The notes: a model not told the origin generated them from the sequence alone. Counted from the stretch's first letter, positions 33,435-44,316 are shown. The stretch is 64,000 nt of DNA from Amycolatopsis thermoflava N1165 (GCF_000473265.1 NZ_KI421511.1:3323560-3387559), one strand, 5' to 3'. A program made the numbers and translations.

Positions 33435-36374
33435 TCAGCCGAGGTCGCCCCCGGCCACCGGCAGGACGGTGCCGGTGATGTAGGAGGCCTCGTCGGAGGC
33501 CAGGAACGTGATCGCGGCGGCCTGCTCGTCGAGCGTGCCGTAGCGCTTCATCAGCGAGGAGTTCACGGTCTGGTCGATGTGCGCCTGGAACCAGGCGCGC
33601 TCCTGCTCGGTCTCCAGCGCCGATCCGCCGCGGCTGATGCGGCGGGGCGGCGCCTCGGTGCCGCCGGGCGCGGTCGCGACCACCCGGATGCCGGCGTCGG
33701 CGTACTCCAGCGCGAGCGACGCCGTGATGGCGTTGATGCCGCCCTTGGCCGCCGAGTACGGGATGCGGTGGATGCCGCGGGTGGCGGCCGAGGAGACGTT
33801 GACGATCACGCCCCGCCCCCGCGCGGCCATCGACGGCAGCGCGGCGCGGCAGGAGTACAGCGTGGTCATCAGCGACCGGCGGATCTCGGCGTCGATCTGG
33901 TCCGGCGTGAACTCGGTGAACGGCTTGAACCAGATCGCGCCGCCGACGTTGTTGACCAGCACGTCGATGCGGCCGTACCGGGCCAGCGCCGCCTCCGCCA
34001 CCGCCTGCGCGCCGGCCCAGGTCTCCAGGTCGGCCAGCACCGGCAGGGCCTCGCCGGTCAGCTCGTCCGCCACTTCCGTGACCAGGTCGGCGCGGTCGGC
34101 GAGGACGACCGTGCCGCCCTCCGCGCTGATCCGCCGCGCCACCCGCTCGCCGATGCCCTGCGCGGCGCCGGTGACCACGACGACCTTGCCGTCGAACCGG
34201 CCGGGGCTGATGAACCGCGGCCGCCGCGCGGCCTTCTTGTCGTCCATCGCCCGGCGCATGGTGGTCTTCGAGCGTTCGGCGTGCTCGGCGACCAGGCGGC
34301 GCGCGGCAGTCCGGTCCCCCGCCTCGAACGCGGCCACGATGTCCAGGTGGTCCTGCGCGCAGCGGGGGTGGCACCAGGTGGCGTCGCGGAGGGTTTCGGT
34401 CATGTGGCCCTTCACGCCGAGCGCGTGGTAGGCCTGCAGGAGGTGCTCGTTGCCGGTCAGGGTGAACAGGTAGTCGTGGAAGGCGGCGTTGGTTTCGGTG
34501 TAGGCGGCTGCGTCGAGGAACCGGTCACCGTCCACATAGGGCAGAGTGGCCTCGGCGAGCAGGCGGTACCCCGCCAGCTGCTGGGAGGACAGCCGGCCGA
34601 TCGTGATCTCCACCGCGCCCAGCTCCAGGGCCTGGCGCGCCTCGAACACGGCGTCCGACTCGTGCACCGACGGGTGCTCCTCGCCGATCTCGTACCGTCC
34701 GGGTTCGGTGAGCGGGGGTTCGGTGAGCGGGGGTTCGGTGAGCGGGGGTTCGGTGAGCGGGGCGATTTCGGCGCGGGGCAACATCTCCTGCCCGGCGATG
34801 GCGCGGGAGGCCGTTGGCCGCAGCGGCTCGCCTGCGTCCAGCGCACCGGCACCGCCGCCGGCGGGCCAGATCGGCTGGCCCGCGATGGTGCGGGCCGTGG
34901 CCGCCTCCTCGGCGGCAGCCCGCGCGGGGCCGCCGCGCAGCGGCGCGAGCTCGGCGGGCGGGAAGATCGCCTGCCCGGCAACGGTCCGGCTCGCCCCCGC
35001 ACGCTCCGGCGAAGGGGACGCGGATCCCGGAGCGGCGGGGGCTCCCGGCGCCGGGGGCGCCGGAGTCTGGACGGCGACGCTGCGTGCCGAGGCGGTGGCC
35101 GCGGGCGCGGCGCCGCCCGGCACGGCGGCGCCCGGCACGGCGCCGCCCGATGCGGCAGCGCCCGGCGCCGCGGTGCCCAGCGCGGCAGCGCCCGGTGCGG
35201 CAGCGCCCGGTGCGGCAGCGCCCGATGCGGCGGTGCCCGGCGCGGCAGCGCCCGATACGGCAACGCCCGGCGCGGCAACGCCCGATGCAGCAGCGCCCGC
35301 CGGAGCGGTCGCTCCCGGGGTCTGGCCGCGGCCCGCCGCGTTGGCACCGGCCGTCGCCTCCCCCGCGGGGGCGGCGAGCGCGAACTTCTCGTAGTAGAAG
35401 CCCGTCGGCTGCACCCCGGCGTCGGTGAAGTGCTTGCGCACCGCCTCGACCATCGGCGGCGGGCCGCACAGGTACACGGCCACGTCGCCGCCGTGCAGGT
35501 GCTCCTCGCGGATCAGGCTGGTCACGTAGCCCTTGTTCGGGGCGCTGGAGTCCGGGTCGGCGACGCAGTAGTCCCACGTCAGCCCCTCCACCTCGGCGGC
35601 CAGCGAGGCGAGCGTGTCCAGTTCGACCAGGTCGTCGTCGGTGCTGACGCCGTAGACCAGGTGCGCCGGGCGCGACGACCCGCAGGCCCGCATCGCGCGC
35701 AGGATCGACAGGATCGGCGCCAGCCCGGTGCCGCCGGCCAGCAGCAGCACCGGACGCTCGGTCTCGCGCAGGAAGAAGCTGCCGTTCGGGCCGGTGAAAC
35801 GCAACTCGTCGCCGGGTGCGGCCCGCTCGGTCAGGTAGTCCGACATGAGGCCGCCCGGCGTGAGCTTCACCAGGAACGTCAGCTCCTTGTCGTCCGGCGC
35901 GTTGCTGAACGAGTACGAGCGGGTCTGCCCGGTGCCGGGGACTTCGATGTTGACGTACTGGCCGGGCAGGAACGCGAGCTTGTCGCGGTCCGGCGTCTCC
36001 AGCGTGAGGGCGAACGTGGTGGGCGACAACCGGTCCAGCCCGGTCAGGGTCGCCGAATAGGTCGCCGCCTGGGTCTTCGCCACGGCCGAGGTGCTGGCGA
36101 TCTGCAGCACCAGGTCGGAGCGCGGCTTCATGCTGCACGGCAGCACGTAACCCCGGGACGCCTCGTCCGGGGACAACGCGTCGTCGATGTAGGTGCCGCC
36201 GTCGTAGTCGCCCGACTCGCAGAACGCCTTGCACGTCCCGCACGCCCCGTCGCGGCAGTCCAGCGGGATGTTGATGCGCTGCCGGTAGGACGCGTCGGCG
36301 ACCGTCTGGTCCGGCTCGCACTTGATGAATCGGGTGACACCGTCCTCGAAGGACAGTGCGACTTGGAAAGCCAT
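33435..36374 (-). CDS. benCD: BenC-FCD-BenD fusion: benzoate dioxygenase reductase plus dihydrodiol dehydrogenase
   Basis: 979 residues in one frame without interruption. Residues 1-335 are BenC: plant-type [2Fe-2S] ferredoxin (Cys40, Cys45, Cys48, Cys80), FAD domain (RSYSFSNAP, 152-160) and NAD domain (LLAGGTGLAPI, 211-221; CGPPPMVEA, 303-311). About 335-560 is an Ala/Gly/Pro-rich linker with AAAPG repeats, three (I/V)AGQ motifs and four PLTEP units. About 573-705 resembles the FCD ligand-binding domain of GntR regulators, keeping probable metal residues Asn629, His633, His676 and His698, but with no DNA-binding domain. Residues 729-979 are BenD, an SDR with TGAAQGIGE (735-743), Tyr873 and Lys877. 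It would pass electrons to BenAB and convert the resulting benzoate diol to catechol. It starts ten bases after benB. Confidence 0.93.
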   Translation of the reverse strand: MAFQVALSFEDGVTRFIKCEPDQTVADASYRQRINIPLDCRDGACGTCKAFCESGDYDGGTYIDDALSPDEASRGYVLPCSMKPRSDLVLQIASTSAVAKTQAATYSATLTGLDRLSPTTFALTLETPDRDKLAFLPGQYVNIEVPGTGQTRSYSFSNAPDDKELTFLVKLTPGGLMSDYLTERAAPGDELRFTGPNGSFFLRETERPVLLLAGGTGLAPILSILRAMRACGSSRPAHLVYGVSTDDDLVELDTLASLAAEVEGLTWDYCVADPDSSAPNKGYVTSLIREEHLHGGDVAVYLCGPPPMVEAVRKHFTDAGVQPTGFYYEKFALAAPAGEATAGANAAGRGQTPGATAPAGAAASGVAAPGVAVSGAAAPGTAASGAAAPGAAAPGAAALGTAAPGAAASGGAVPGAAVPGGAAPAATASARSVAVQTPAPPAPGAPAAPGSASPSPERAGASRTVAGQAIFPPAELAPLRGGPARAAAEEAATARTIAGQPIWPAGGGAGALDAGEPLRPTASRAIAGQEMLPRAEIAPLTEPPLTEPPLTEPPLTEPGRYEIGEEHPSVHESDAVFEARQALELGAVEITIGRLSSQQLAGYRLLAEATLPYVDGDRFLDAAAYTETNAAFHDYLFTLTGNEHLLQAYHALGVKGHMTETLRDATWCHPRCAQDHLDIVAAFEAGDRTAARRLVAEHAERSKTTMRRAMDDKKAARRPRFISPGRFDGKVVVVTGAAQGIGERVARRISAEGGTVVLADRADLVTEVADELTGEALPVLADLETWAGAQAVAEAALARYGRIDVLVNNVGGAIWFKPFTEFTPDQIDAEIRRSLMTTLYSCRAALPSMAARGRGVIVNVSSAATRGIHRIPYSAAKGGINAITASLALEYADAGIRVVATAPGGTEAPPRRISRGGSALETEQERAWFQAHIDQTVNSSLMKRYGTLDEQAAAITFLASDEASYITGTVLPVAGGDLG
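34702..34761 (+). repeat. Four 15-bp tandem repeats in the fusion linker
   Basis: GGTTCGGTGAGCGGG is repeated four times without a gap (34702-34716, 34717-34731, 34732-34746, 34747-34761). On the coding (reverse) strand it encodes PLTEP units just before the FCD domain. Being a multiple of three, copy number can change without a frameshift. Confidence 0.85.
35128..35300 (+). repeat. Degenerate 15-bp repeats coding the AAAPG linker
   Basis: About eleven diverged copies of a 15-bp unit of the type GCCCGGNGCGGCAGC cover the coding region of residues about 358-415. They encode variations of G-A-A-A-P/S-G. This is an Ala/Gly/Pro-rich, presumably flexible linker between the BenC part and the rest of the protein. 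Confidence 0.7.
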
Positions 36375-36384
36375 GACGCCTCCC

Positions 36385-36891
36385 TCAGATGTGGTAGACG
36401 TCGACGACGTGGTGGATGTAGTCGTTCTTCAAGATGACGGTCTTGCGGCGGATCAGCGGTGACTCGCCGGAGAAGTCGATCGTGTAGAACGACGTGCCGT
36501 AGTACGGGTCGACGGTCTTGTAGCGGAAGTACATGGTGTGCCAGTTGAACCGCACGTCCACGATGTCGCCGCGGCGCTCGATCAGCTCGACGTTGGTGAT
36601 GTTGTGGCTGGTGCGCGGCTCCGGGATCGACGTGGCGCTGGAGCGTTCGGTGCGGATCCGGAACACCCGGTCCTCCAGCCCGCCCTTGTTCGGGTAGTAG
36701 ATGAGCGAGACCTGGCTCTGCGGGTCCTCGGTCAGCAGGTCGTCGTCGCCCCAGGAGGGCATCCAGAACACCACGTCGTCGGCGTAGCAGTCGAGCCACT
36801 TCTCGAACTCGCGGTCGTCGAGGTAACGCGCCTCGCGGTAGAGGAACTGCTCGATGTCGGTCTGCGTGATGGTCTTGGTCGCGCTGGTCAT
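36385..36891 (-). CDS. benB: Benzoate 1,2-dioxygenase small (beta) subunit
   Basis: 168 residues, the usual length for the beta subunit of ring-hydroxylating dioxygenases (NTF2-like fold). [20 protein letters not shown] and the [14 protein letters not shown] block match BenB/XylY. It has no cofactor and supports the alpha3beta3 assembly. The ATG at 36891 overlaps the benA stop (ATGA). The gene order benA-benB-benC is standard. Confidence 0.95.
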   Translation of the reverse strand: MTSATKTITQTDIEQFLYREARYLDDREFEKWLDCYADDVVFWMPSWGDDDLLTEDPQSQVSLIYYPNKGGLEDRVFRIRTERSSATSIPEPRTSHNITNVELIERRGDIVDVRFNWHTMYFRYKTVDPYYGTSFYTIDFSGESPLIRRKTVILKNDYIHHVVDVYHI

Positions 36892-38237
36892 TCCGCCGCT
36901 CCGATCGCCTTGCGGAGGGTGTCCCGCCAGTAGCCGTGCTGCACCGGGTACAGGCCCTCGTCCTCGTTCTTCTGCCCCGCCGAGATGACGCCCTTCATGT
37001 CCAGCGCCAGCGCGACCTCGTCCGGGCCGGTGAGCCAGTGCTCGGCGCCGCGGCTCATGTCGTTCCACGGCGCGGCGGTGGCGCGGAAGGTGAGCTGGCA
37101 GGAGCGGAACTCCTCCAGGTCGTCCGGGGTGGCCATGCCGGAGGCGTTGAAGAAGTCCTCGTACTGCCGGATCCGCCAGGCGCGGGCCTCGGCGCTCTCC
37201 CCCTTCGGCGCGATGCAGTAGATCGTCACCTCGGTCTTGTCCGGCGCGATCGGCCGGAAGTGCCGGATCTGGGTGGAGAACTGGTCCATCAGGTACACGT
37301 TGGGGTACAGGCACAGGTTGCGCGACCCCTTGACCATGAACTCGCCCTTGGCGTCGCCGAACTGTTCCTTCAGCTCGTCCATCCGGTTCCACAGTGGACG
37401 GTCCTGCGGGTTGGCCGCCCACGTCCACAGGCACAGGTGGCCGTGCGGGAACGACCAGTAGCCGCCGCCGGACTTGCCCCAGCTGCCCGCGTCGAGGGTC
37501 TTGGTGTCGTTCTTGGACTCGCCGGTGTTGCGCCGGGCCGTGGTGGCCGCGTAGTTCCAGTGTGTCGCGGTGACGTGGTAGCCGTCCGCGCCGTTCTCGG
37601 CCTGCACCTTCCAGTTGCCGTCGTAGGTGTAGGTCGACGAGCCGCGCAGCACCTCCAGCCCCTCCGGGGACTGGTCCACCAGCATGTCGATGATCTTGGT
37701 GGTGTCGCCGAGGTGCTCGTCCAGGGGCAGCACGTCGGCGTTGAGGCTGCCGAACAGGAACCCGCGGTAGCTGTCGAACCGGGCGACGCGGGTCAGGTCG
37801 TGCGAGCCGCCGGTGTTGAACGAGGGCGGGTAGCCGGCGCCGTCGGGGTCCTTGACCTTGAGCAGCTTGCCGTCGTTGCGGAAGGTCCAGCCGTGGAACG
37901 GGCAGGTCAGGGTCATCCGGTTGTCCGTCTTGCGGCGGCAGACCATCGCGCCCCGGTGCGCGCACGCGTTGATCAGGCAGTGCAGCTCGCCGTCCTTGTC
38001 ACGGGTGATCACCACCGGCTGGCGTCCGATGTAGGTGGTGAAGTAGTCGCCCGGGTTCGGGATCTGGCTCTCGTGCGCCAGGTAGATCCAGTTGCCCTCG
38101 AAGATGTGCTTCATCTCGAGTTCGAAGATCTCCTCGTCGGTGAAGATCCGGCGGTTCGCCCGGTAGATCCCGGCGTCGCGGTCCTCCACGACGGCGTCGG
38201 CGAGGACCTCCGACACGTGGTCCAGGGTCTCGGTCAT
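36888..38237 (-). CDS. benA: Benzoate 1,2-dioxygenase large (alpha) subunit
   Basis: 449 residues. Rieske ligands Cys92, His94, Cys112 and His115 ([15 protein letters not shown]), and the catalytic iron site [13 protein letters not shown] with His221 and His226 and the bridging Asp218. Together with BenB and the reductase part of the fusion it converts benzoate to 1,2-dihydro-1,2-dihydroxybenzoate. I chose the ATG at 38237 because TTGGAGG lies six bases before it; an upstream in-frame extension lacks conserved sequence. It is first in the leftward ben operon and divergent from the LysR regulator. Confidence 0.96.
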   Translation of the reverse strand: MTETLDHVSEVLADAVVEDRDAGIYRANRRIFTDEEIFELEMKHIFEGNWIYLAHESQIPNPGDYFTTYIGRQPVVITRDKDGELHCLINACAHRGAMVCRRKTDNRMTLTCPFHGWTFRNDGKLLKVKDPDGAGYPPSFNTGGSHDLTRVARFDSYRGFLFGSLNADVLPLDEHLGDTTKIIDMLVDQSPEGLEVLRGSSTYTYDGNWKVQAENGADGYHVTATHWNYAATTARRNTGESKNDTKTLDAGSWGKSGGGYWSFPHGHLCLWTWAANPQDRPLWNRMDELKEQFGDAKGEFMVKGSRNLCLYPNVYLMDQFSTQIRHFRPIAPDKTEVTIYCIAPKGESAEARAWRIRQYEDFFNASGMATPDDLEEFRSCQLTFRATAAPWNDMSRGAEHWLTGPDEVALALDMKGVISAGQKNEDEGLYPVQHGYWRDTLRKAIGAAE

Positions 38238-38348
38238 GGAAACCTCCAACGGCCTCAGCGGCACTGCTCGGCTTCGGTGTTCCCCTGACCTTGACAAGTG
38301 GTGGCCCCAGTCACACCGGGCGATTACCTAGTCCTGACCCAGGGTGCT

Positions 38349-38397
38349 ATTAATCGACAGCATCGATCAATCAAGACTGAATCGCTCCTTGTCTTGA
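38349..38397. promoter_or_regulatory. Two inverted repeats in the ben/cat divergent promoter
   Basis: In the 219-bp benA/LysR gap, an inverted repeat with 9-bp arms and one mismatch is at 38349-38371 (ATTAATCGA-CAGCA-TCGATCAAT). A second, perfect, 7-bp repeat is at 38371-38377 and 38391-38397 (TCAAGAC / GTCTTGA, 13-bp spacer). A TTGACT at 38394-38399 could be a -35 box for the rightward genes, and TTGACA at 38293-38298 is another -35-like hexamer. The sites are likely bound by the LysR regulator and possibly the LuxR-type regulator. Confidence 0.5.
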
Positions 38398-38456
38398 CTC
38401 AATATCCGTACCTACGGTGAATGAATCCACGACGAGGAGCGGGAAGGAGGCCGGCG

Positions 38457-39355
38457 ATGGAGCTGCGTCACCTGCGGTACTTCACCGCCGTGGCCGACAC
38501 CTGCCACTTCGGGAAGGCCGCCGAACGCCTGCACATGGCACAGCCTGCCCTGTCGCACGCGATCCGGCAGCTGGAGGCCGAACTGGGCGCGCCCCTGTTC
38601 ACGCGCACGACCCGGCAGGTTCGGCTCACCCCCGCGGGTGAGTTCCTGCTCGGCGAGGCGCAGCGGGTGCTGGACACGGTCGAGGACAGCGTCCGCGGGG
38701 TGCGCCGGATCGCCGACGGCCGCCTCGGCCTGGTGCGGGTCGGGTTCACCGGTACCTCGGCGTTCTCGCACCTGCCGCGCATCGCCCGCGCGGTCAAGCG
38801 GGACCTGCCCGGCGTCGCCGTCGAGGTACACGCCGACCTGCTCACCCCGGCGCAGTGCGACGGGCTGCGCAACGGCGACCTGGACCTGGCCGTGCTGCGC
38901 CCGCCCGCGCGGGGCGAGGACATCGACCTGCACACGCTGGAGGTCGAGCCCCTGATCCTCGCCGTGCCCGCCGACCATCGGCTCGCGGTCGAGCCCGTCG
39001 TGTCGATGGCCGACCTGCGCACCGAGGGGTTCATCAGCTACGCCGCCAAGGACTCCGTGGTCAACGACGCCGTCATGCGCAGCTGCCAGGCCGCCGGGTT
39101 CAGCCCGCACCGCGAGCACGAAGCGGCAGGCACGGCGGTGCTGCTCGCGCTGGTCGCCGGCGGGCTCGGCATCGCGGTGCTGCCCGCCTCGGCCCGGGCA
39201 CTGCCGCTGGCCGGGGTCGTGTTCCGCGACCTCGCCGACGCCGGCACCGTCGAGCTCGCGCTCGCCTGGCGCCGCGACAACGACTCCCCACTCGTCCGGT
39301 CGGTCCTCGAGGTGCTCGAGGCCGCACTCGCCCCGCAACCACACGAGGTCAGCCG

Positions 39356-39359
<4 letters not shown>
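38457..39359 (+). CDS. catR: LysR family regulator (CatR/BenM-like)
   Basis: 300 residues. The N-terminal HTH (MELRHLRYFTAVADTCHFGK, then AAERLHMAQPALSHAIRQLE) is typical of the CatR/CatM/BenM branch, with the effector domain behind it. CatR proteins activate cat genes on binding cis,cis-muconate. I chose the ATG at 38457 because AAGGAGG precedes it and the LysR start MELRHLRY is canonical; an ATG at 38421 would add 12 residues. Its stop overlaps the catB start (ATGA), so it is cotranscribed with the genes it probably controls, and faces benA. Confidence 0.92.
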
Positions 39360-41340
<1,981 letters not shown>

Positions 41341-41361
41341 TTCACTCTGGAGGACTCACCC

Positions 41362-41640
41362 ATGTTGTTCCACGTCCGGATGGATGTGCGGCTGCCGTCC
41401 GATATGGACCCGTCGGTGCGGGCCGACATCGTGGCCCGCGAGAAGGCGTACAGCCAGAAGCTGCAGCGGGAAGGGAAATGGCCGCACCTGTGGCGCATCG
41501 TGGGTGAGTACTCGAACATTTCGATCTTCGACGTGGACTCGAACGACGAGCTGCACGAGCTGCTGTCGGGGTTGCCCTTGTTCCCGTACATGGATATTCG
41601 TGTGATGCCGTTGGCTACGCATCCTTCGAAGGTTTCCTGA
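41362..41640 (+). CDS. catC: Muconolactone delta-isomerase
   Basis: 92 residues, the normal length. MLFHVRMDVRLPSDMD, then REKAYSQKLQREGKWPHLWR and SGLPLFPYMDIRV are strong matches to CatC, the small decameric enzyme that isomerises muconolactone to 3-oxoadipate enol-lactone. It is the last gene of the rightward cat operon; no pcaD or thiolase genes follow, so the lower pathway lies elsewhere in the genome. Confidence 0.96.
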   Translation: MLFHVRMDVRLPSDMDPSVRADIVAREKAYSQKLQREGKWPHLWRIVGEYSNISIFDVDSNDELHELLSGLPLFPYMDIRVMPLATHPSKVS

Positions 41641-41704
41641 GCGGTTCCAAGCAGCCGACCGGCCACCGCCGACCGGCAACGAGAGCAGCAACCCACTGAC
41701 CAGT

Positions 41705-41737
41705 CCCCTCCCGCAACCCGATCGGGTTCGGGAGGGG
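41705..41737. terminator. Bidirectional hairpin terminator between catC and the M14 peptidase
   Basis: CCCCTCCCG (41705-41713) pairs exactly with CGGGAGGGG (41729-41737), and an inner AACCC/GGGTT pair extends the stem, with one unpaired C. CTTCTT follows on the forward side. The genes on both sides converge on it, so it probably ends both transcripts. Confidence 0.8.
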
Positions 41738-41796
41738 CTTCTTGGCATCCGGGTTGTAGCGAAGCGAAGCCCGGCGCCCTAGAACCCGCGTAGCGG

Positions 41797-43167
41797 CTAC
41801 AGAACCCCAGCCACCTGGGCAGCCGCCGCGAGCACCGCCCCGTATTGGGTCGCCACCAGCTGCCGGATCGGGATCGTGCGGTACTCGCCGATCAGCGCGT
41901 CCCCGGCGACCCACTCCGCGTGCCGCGCCGCGACCCGTTCCCTGGCCGCCCGCACGACCGGCCGCGTGTTGCCCACCGCGAGCTCACCGTCCAAGGCTCG
42001 CAACAGGATTCCGCCGTAGCGCAGCCGGAAACTGTGCGTCGCCTCGGCGAGGGACGACACCTCGGCCACCGTCGCCGGCCGGCCGGCCTCCGGGGACGTG
42101 CTGCGCGACCGTGCGCTGCGCGCCCCCGACGCCATCATCGTCGCGAAGGACCGGCTCGCCCGCCAGAACGGCGAGTCCGGCACCATCAGCGCCCCGGCCA
42201 CCGCCTCGATCGTCTCCGCCATCAGCGACGACAGGTCCGCCAGCGCGCGGGCGTGCGCGGCCAGCGCCGAGGCGTACCCGGTGCCGGCCGGGCCGTCGTC
42301 GTCCGCCGTGTCCGACGTCCAGTACGGCAGCTCGGTGACCAGCGTGAGCGCGCCGTACCGGCCGGCGTACGACGCCGTGTTGTCGCCCGCCGAGCTCGTC
42401 CACGGCTCGCCGAGCCCGGTCAGGTAGTCGTAGGCCCGGCTGATCGACGTGCCCTGGAAGATCGCGTCGTCGAGCCGCGTGATGTAGGGCGCCTCCGGCT
42501 CGCCGCGGTCCAGCGGCAGCCCGACGTGCCCGGGCAGCGCCTGCAGCGCCCGGTGCAGCGGCGGCTCGGCGCGGCTGAGGTAGTAGTAGACGCCGCCCAG
42601 CTCGCTGTTGTGCAGCGAGCACACCAGGTCCGGCCGGTCGGAGTCGATGAGCCGCATCAGCGCCTGCGTCTCCGGCAACGCCGCGTCGAAGTAGGCGTCC
42701 TTGTAGTCCAGCGGGAACGTCCACTCCACCTGGTCCGGCCCGGCCGGGCGGTAGAAGTGCCGCGCGTAGTGCTCCCGCGTGAAGGGGCCGGCCAGCCAGC
42801 CCTCGTTGAGCCGCAGCCCGTCCGGGTCGATGCACGCGATGATCCGCCACCGGTGCCGCAGCCGCCCCCGCAGCCCCGGGTCGGCGCACAACCGCGCGGC
42901 CAGGTGCAGCGCGGTGAGCCCGCCGATGGGCTCGTTGGGGTGCGGCAGCCCGAACACCAGCGCCGTCGGATCACCGGGCTCGCCGTCGATCGTCAGGCAC
43001 AGCAGGGGCTCGCCGTGCCGGGACGTGCCGACGCGCCGCAGCGTCGTGATCTCCGGGTAGCCCGCTGCTAGTGTGCGCAGCCCGCGTTCCAGTTCGTCGA
43101 CGCCCGCGAACGCCGGGTGGTCCCCGACCCCGTCGATCTCCTTGACCAGCCACTCCGGCAGCGCCAC
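41797..43167 (-). CDS. M14 family zinc carboxypeptidase
   Basis: 456 residues. Zinc ligands of the M14 family are visible: His76 and Glu79 in GLPHPNEPIGG, and His186 in SLHNSELGG; a Glu in LVTELPYW is the candidate general base. There is no signal peptide, so it is intracellular, which fits the amidase-like or succinylglutamate-desuccinylase-like members. The C-terminal 150 residues are a helical extension beyond the catalytic domain. I chose the GTG at 43167 because GAGGAG precedes it. A GTG at 43263, overlapping the SDR stop, would add 32 residues. It is coupled or adjacent to the SDR gene. Confidence 0.82.
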   Translation of the reverse strand: MALPEWLVKEIDGVGDHPAFAGVDELERGLRTLAAGYPEITTLRRVGTSRHGEPLLCLTIDGEPGDPTALVFGLPHPNEPIGGLTALHLAARLCADPGLRGRLRHRWRIIACIDPDGLRLNEGWLAGPFTREHYARHFYRPAGPDQVEWTFPLDYKDAYFDAALPETQALMRLIDSDRPDLVCSLHNSELGGVYYYLSRAEPPLHRALQALPGHVGLPLDRGEPEAPYITRLDDAIFQGTSISRAYDYLTGLGEPWTSSAGDNTASYAGRYGALTLVTELPYWTSDTADDDGPAGTGYASALAAHARALADLSSLMAETIEAVAGALMVPDSPFWRASRSFATMMASGARSARSRSTSPEAGRPATVAEVSSLAEATHSFRLRYGGILLRALDGELAVGNTRPVVRAARERVAARHAEWVAGDALIGEYRTIPIRQLVATQYGAVLAAAAQVAGVL

Positions 43168-43259
43168 GGGTCTCTCCTCGTCCGTCGTTCCGTGCTCGGT
43201 CCAGTTCACCCGAATGTGTCGCGGCGGGCGAGGGCCGACCAGGCGAAACGAGTGGAGCG

Positions 43260-44024
43260 TCACGTGGTACCGAGGTCGCCGGCCACCTGGTCCAGCTTCG
43301 CGCGGATGCGGGCGATCGCGTCGCGGCCCAGTGGGAGCCGCAGCGGCGCGTCCGCGGCCCCGGCCACCGCGACGATCGCCGCCGCCGCGTCGGCCGGGTC
43401 GCCCGGCGGGTCACCGTCGTCGTCGGTGTAGTCGGGCGCGGCGTACGCGTCGATCTTCTGCGCGACCTGGGCCGACGCGCCGCTGAAACCGGTGTCGAAC
43501 ACCCCCGGCTCGACGATGGTGACACGCACCCCGAACGGCGCCAGCTCCTCACGCAGAGCTTCGTGCAGCGCCTCGACGGCGAACTTGCTCGCCGCGTACA
43601 CCCCGAACCCGGCGCCCGCGGAGAAGCCGCCCATCGAGCTGATCGCCAGCAGGTGCCCGCTCCGCTGGGCACGCATCACCGGAAGCACGGCGCGCGTCAC
43701 CGCCAGCACGCCGAACACGTTGGTGTCGAACAACTCCCGCGCTTCCGCCGGTGACGTCTCCTCCACCGCGCCGAACAACCCGCGGCCCGCGTTGCTCACC
43801 AGGACGTCGATCCGGCCGAACCGCTCGACGGCGCGCTCGGCGGCCGCGCGGGCCGCCTCGTCGTCGGTGACGTCCAACGGCAGCACGAGCAACCGCTCCC
43901 CGGCGAGCCGGACGCGCTCCGGCCGCCGCGCGGTGGCGACCACGGCGTCTCCCGCGGCGAGCGCCTGCCGGGCGATCGCGGTGCCGAACCCACCGGACGC
44001 GCCCGTGATCAGCCAGGTCTTCAT
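43260..44024 (-). CDS. SDR family oxidoreductase
   Basis: 254 residues. TGASGGFG (7-14), NAG, and the catalytic VYAASK in the normal place. The residues between and after (ISSMGGFSAGAGFGVYAASK) match the subgroup often annotated as retinol-dehydrogenase-like or oxidoreductase in actinomycetes. Probably NADP-dependent. It sits upstream of the M14 peptidase. A strong inverted repeat at 44039-44070 covers its promoter. Confidence 0.9.
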   Translation of the reverse strand: MKTWLITGASGGFGTAIARQALAAGDAVVATARRPERVRLAGERLLVLPLDVTDDEAARAAAERAVERFGRIDVLVSNAGRGLFGAVEETSPAEARELFDTNVFGVLAVTRAVLPVMRAQRSGHLLAISSMGGFSAGAGFGVYAASKFAVEALHEALREELAPFGVRVTIVEPGVFDTGFSGASAQVAQKIDAYAAPDYTDDDGDPPGDPADAAAAIVAVAGAADAPLRLPLGRDAIARIRAKLDQVAGDLGTT

Positions 44025-44038
44025 GATGCCCCCAGAAA

Positions 44039-44070
44039 GTAGACTGAGTTGATTTCTCGCCTCAGTATAC
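44039..44070. promoter_or_regulatory. Inverted repeat just upstream of the SDR gene
   Basis: GTAGACTGAG (44039-44048) and CTCAGTATAC (44061-44070) are reverse complements with one mismatch, separated by 12 bp. The element starts 14 bp before the SDR ATG. It could be an operator, but no regulator gene is adjacent except PaaX at 44346. Confidence 0.5.
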
Positions 44071-44097
44071 CTTTGGCGGTGGCCGGCCAGGTCCCGG

Positions 44098-44281
44098 CTA
44101 CCGCGGGGACACCGCCACGCCTTCGGGCTGCGCGCCGACGGGGACGGTCGCGTGCCAGGTGCTGGTCACCGACCGGGATGGTGCCGGTGACCTGGTCGGC
44201 GGGCACGTCGATCACCGTGACCGTGCCGTCGCTGTAGTTGGTGACGTAGACGCGCGACGGGCCTGCCGCGACCGCGGGCAC
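44098..44281 (-). pseudogene. Remnant of a YVTN beta-propeller protein
   Basis: On the reverse strand, PSRVYVTNYSDGTVTVID continues as VPADQVTGTIPVG, one complete blade of a YVTN-type beta-propeller repeat. After a frame change the sequence continues in another frame as TWHATVPVGAQPEGVAVSPR, the start of the next blade, then a stop at 44098-44100. The two pieces are close together but out of frame and the rest of the protein is missing. It is therefore a decayed fragment. The remaining DNA between 44282 and 44345 holds the 15-bp repeat at 44317 and no gene. Confidence 0.7.
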
Positions 44282-44316
44282 GGGGTCTCTCTCGAGATGA
44301 GCAGCACCGGACGTGT

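Noticed and set aside
30740..36437. Forward frames of about 900-1000 codons opposite benK, the fusion and the LuxR-type gene
   Set aside because: Antisense shadows with low-complexity Gly/Arg/Asp composition and no domains.
41615..41914. Short reverse frames between catC and the M14 peptidase
   Set aside because: They cross the terminator hairpin and the peptidase 3' end and have no ribosome site; I see only the terminator in this gap.
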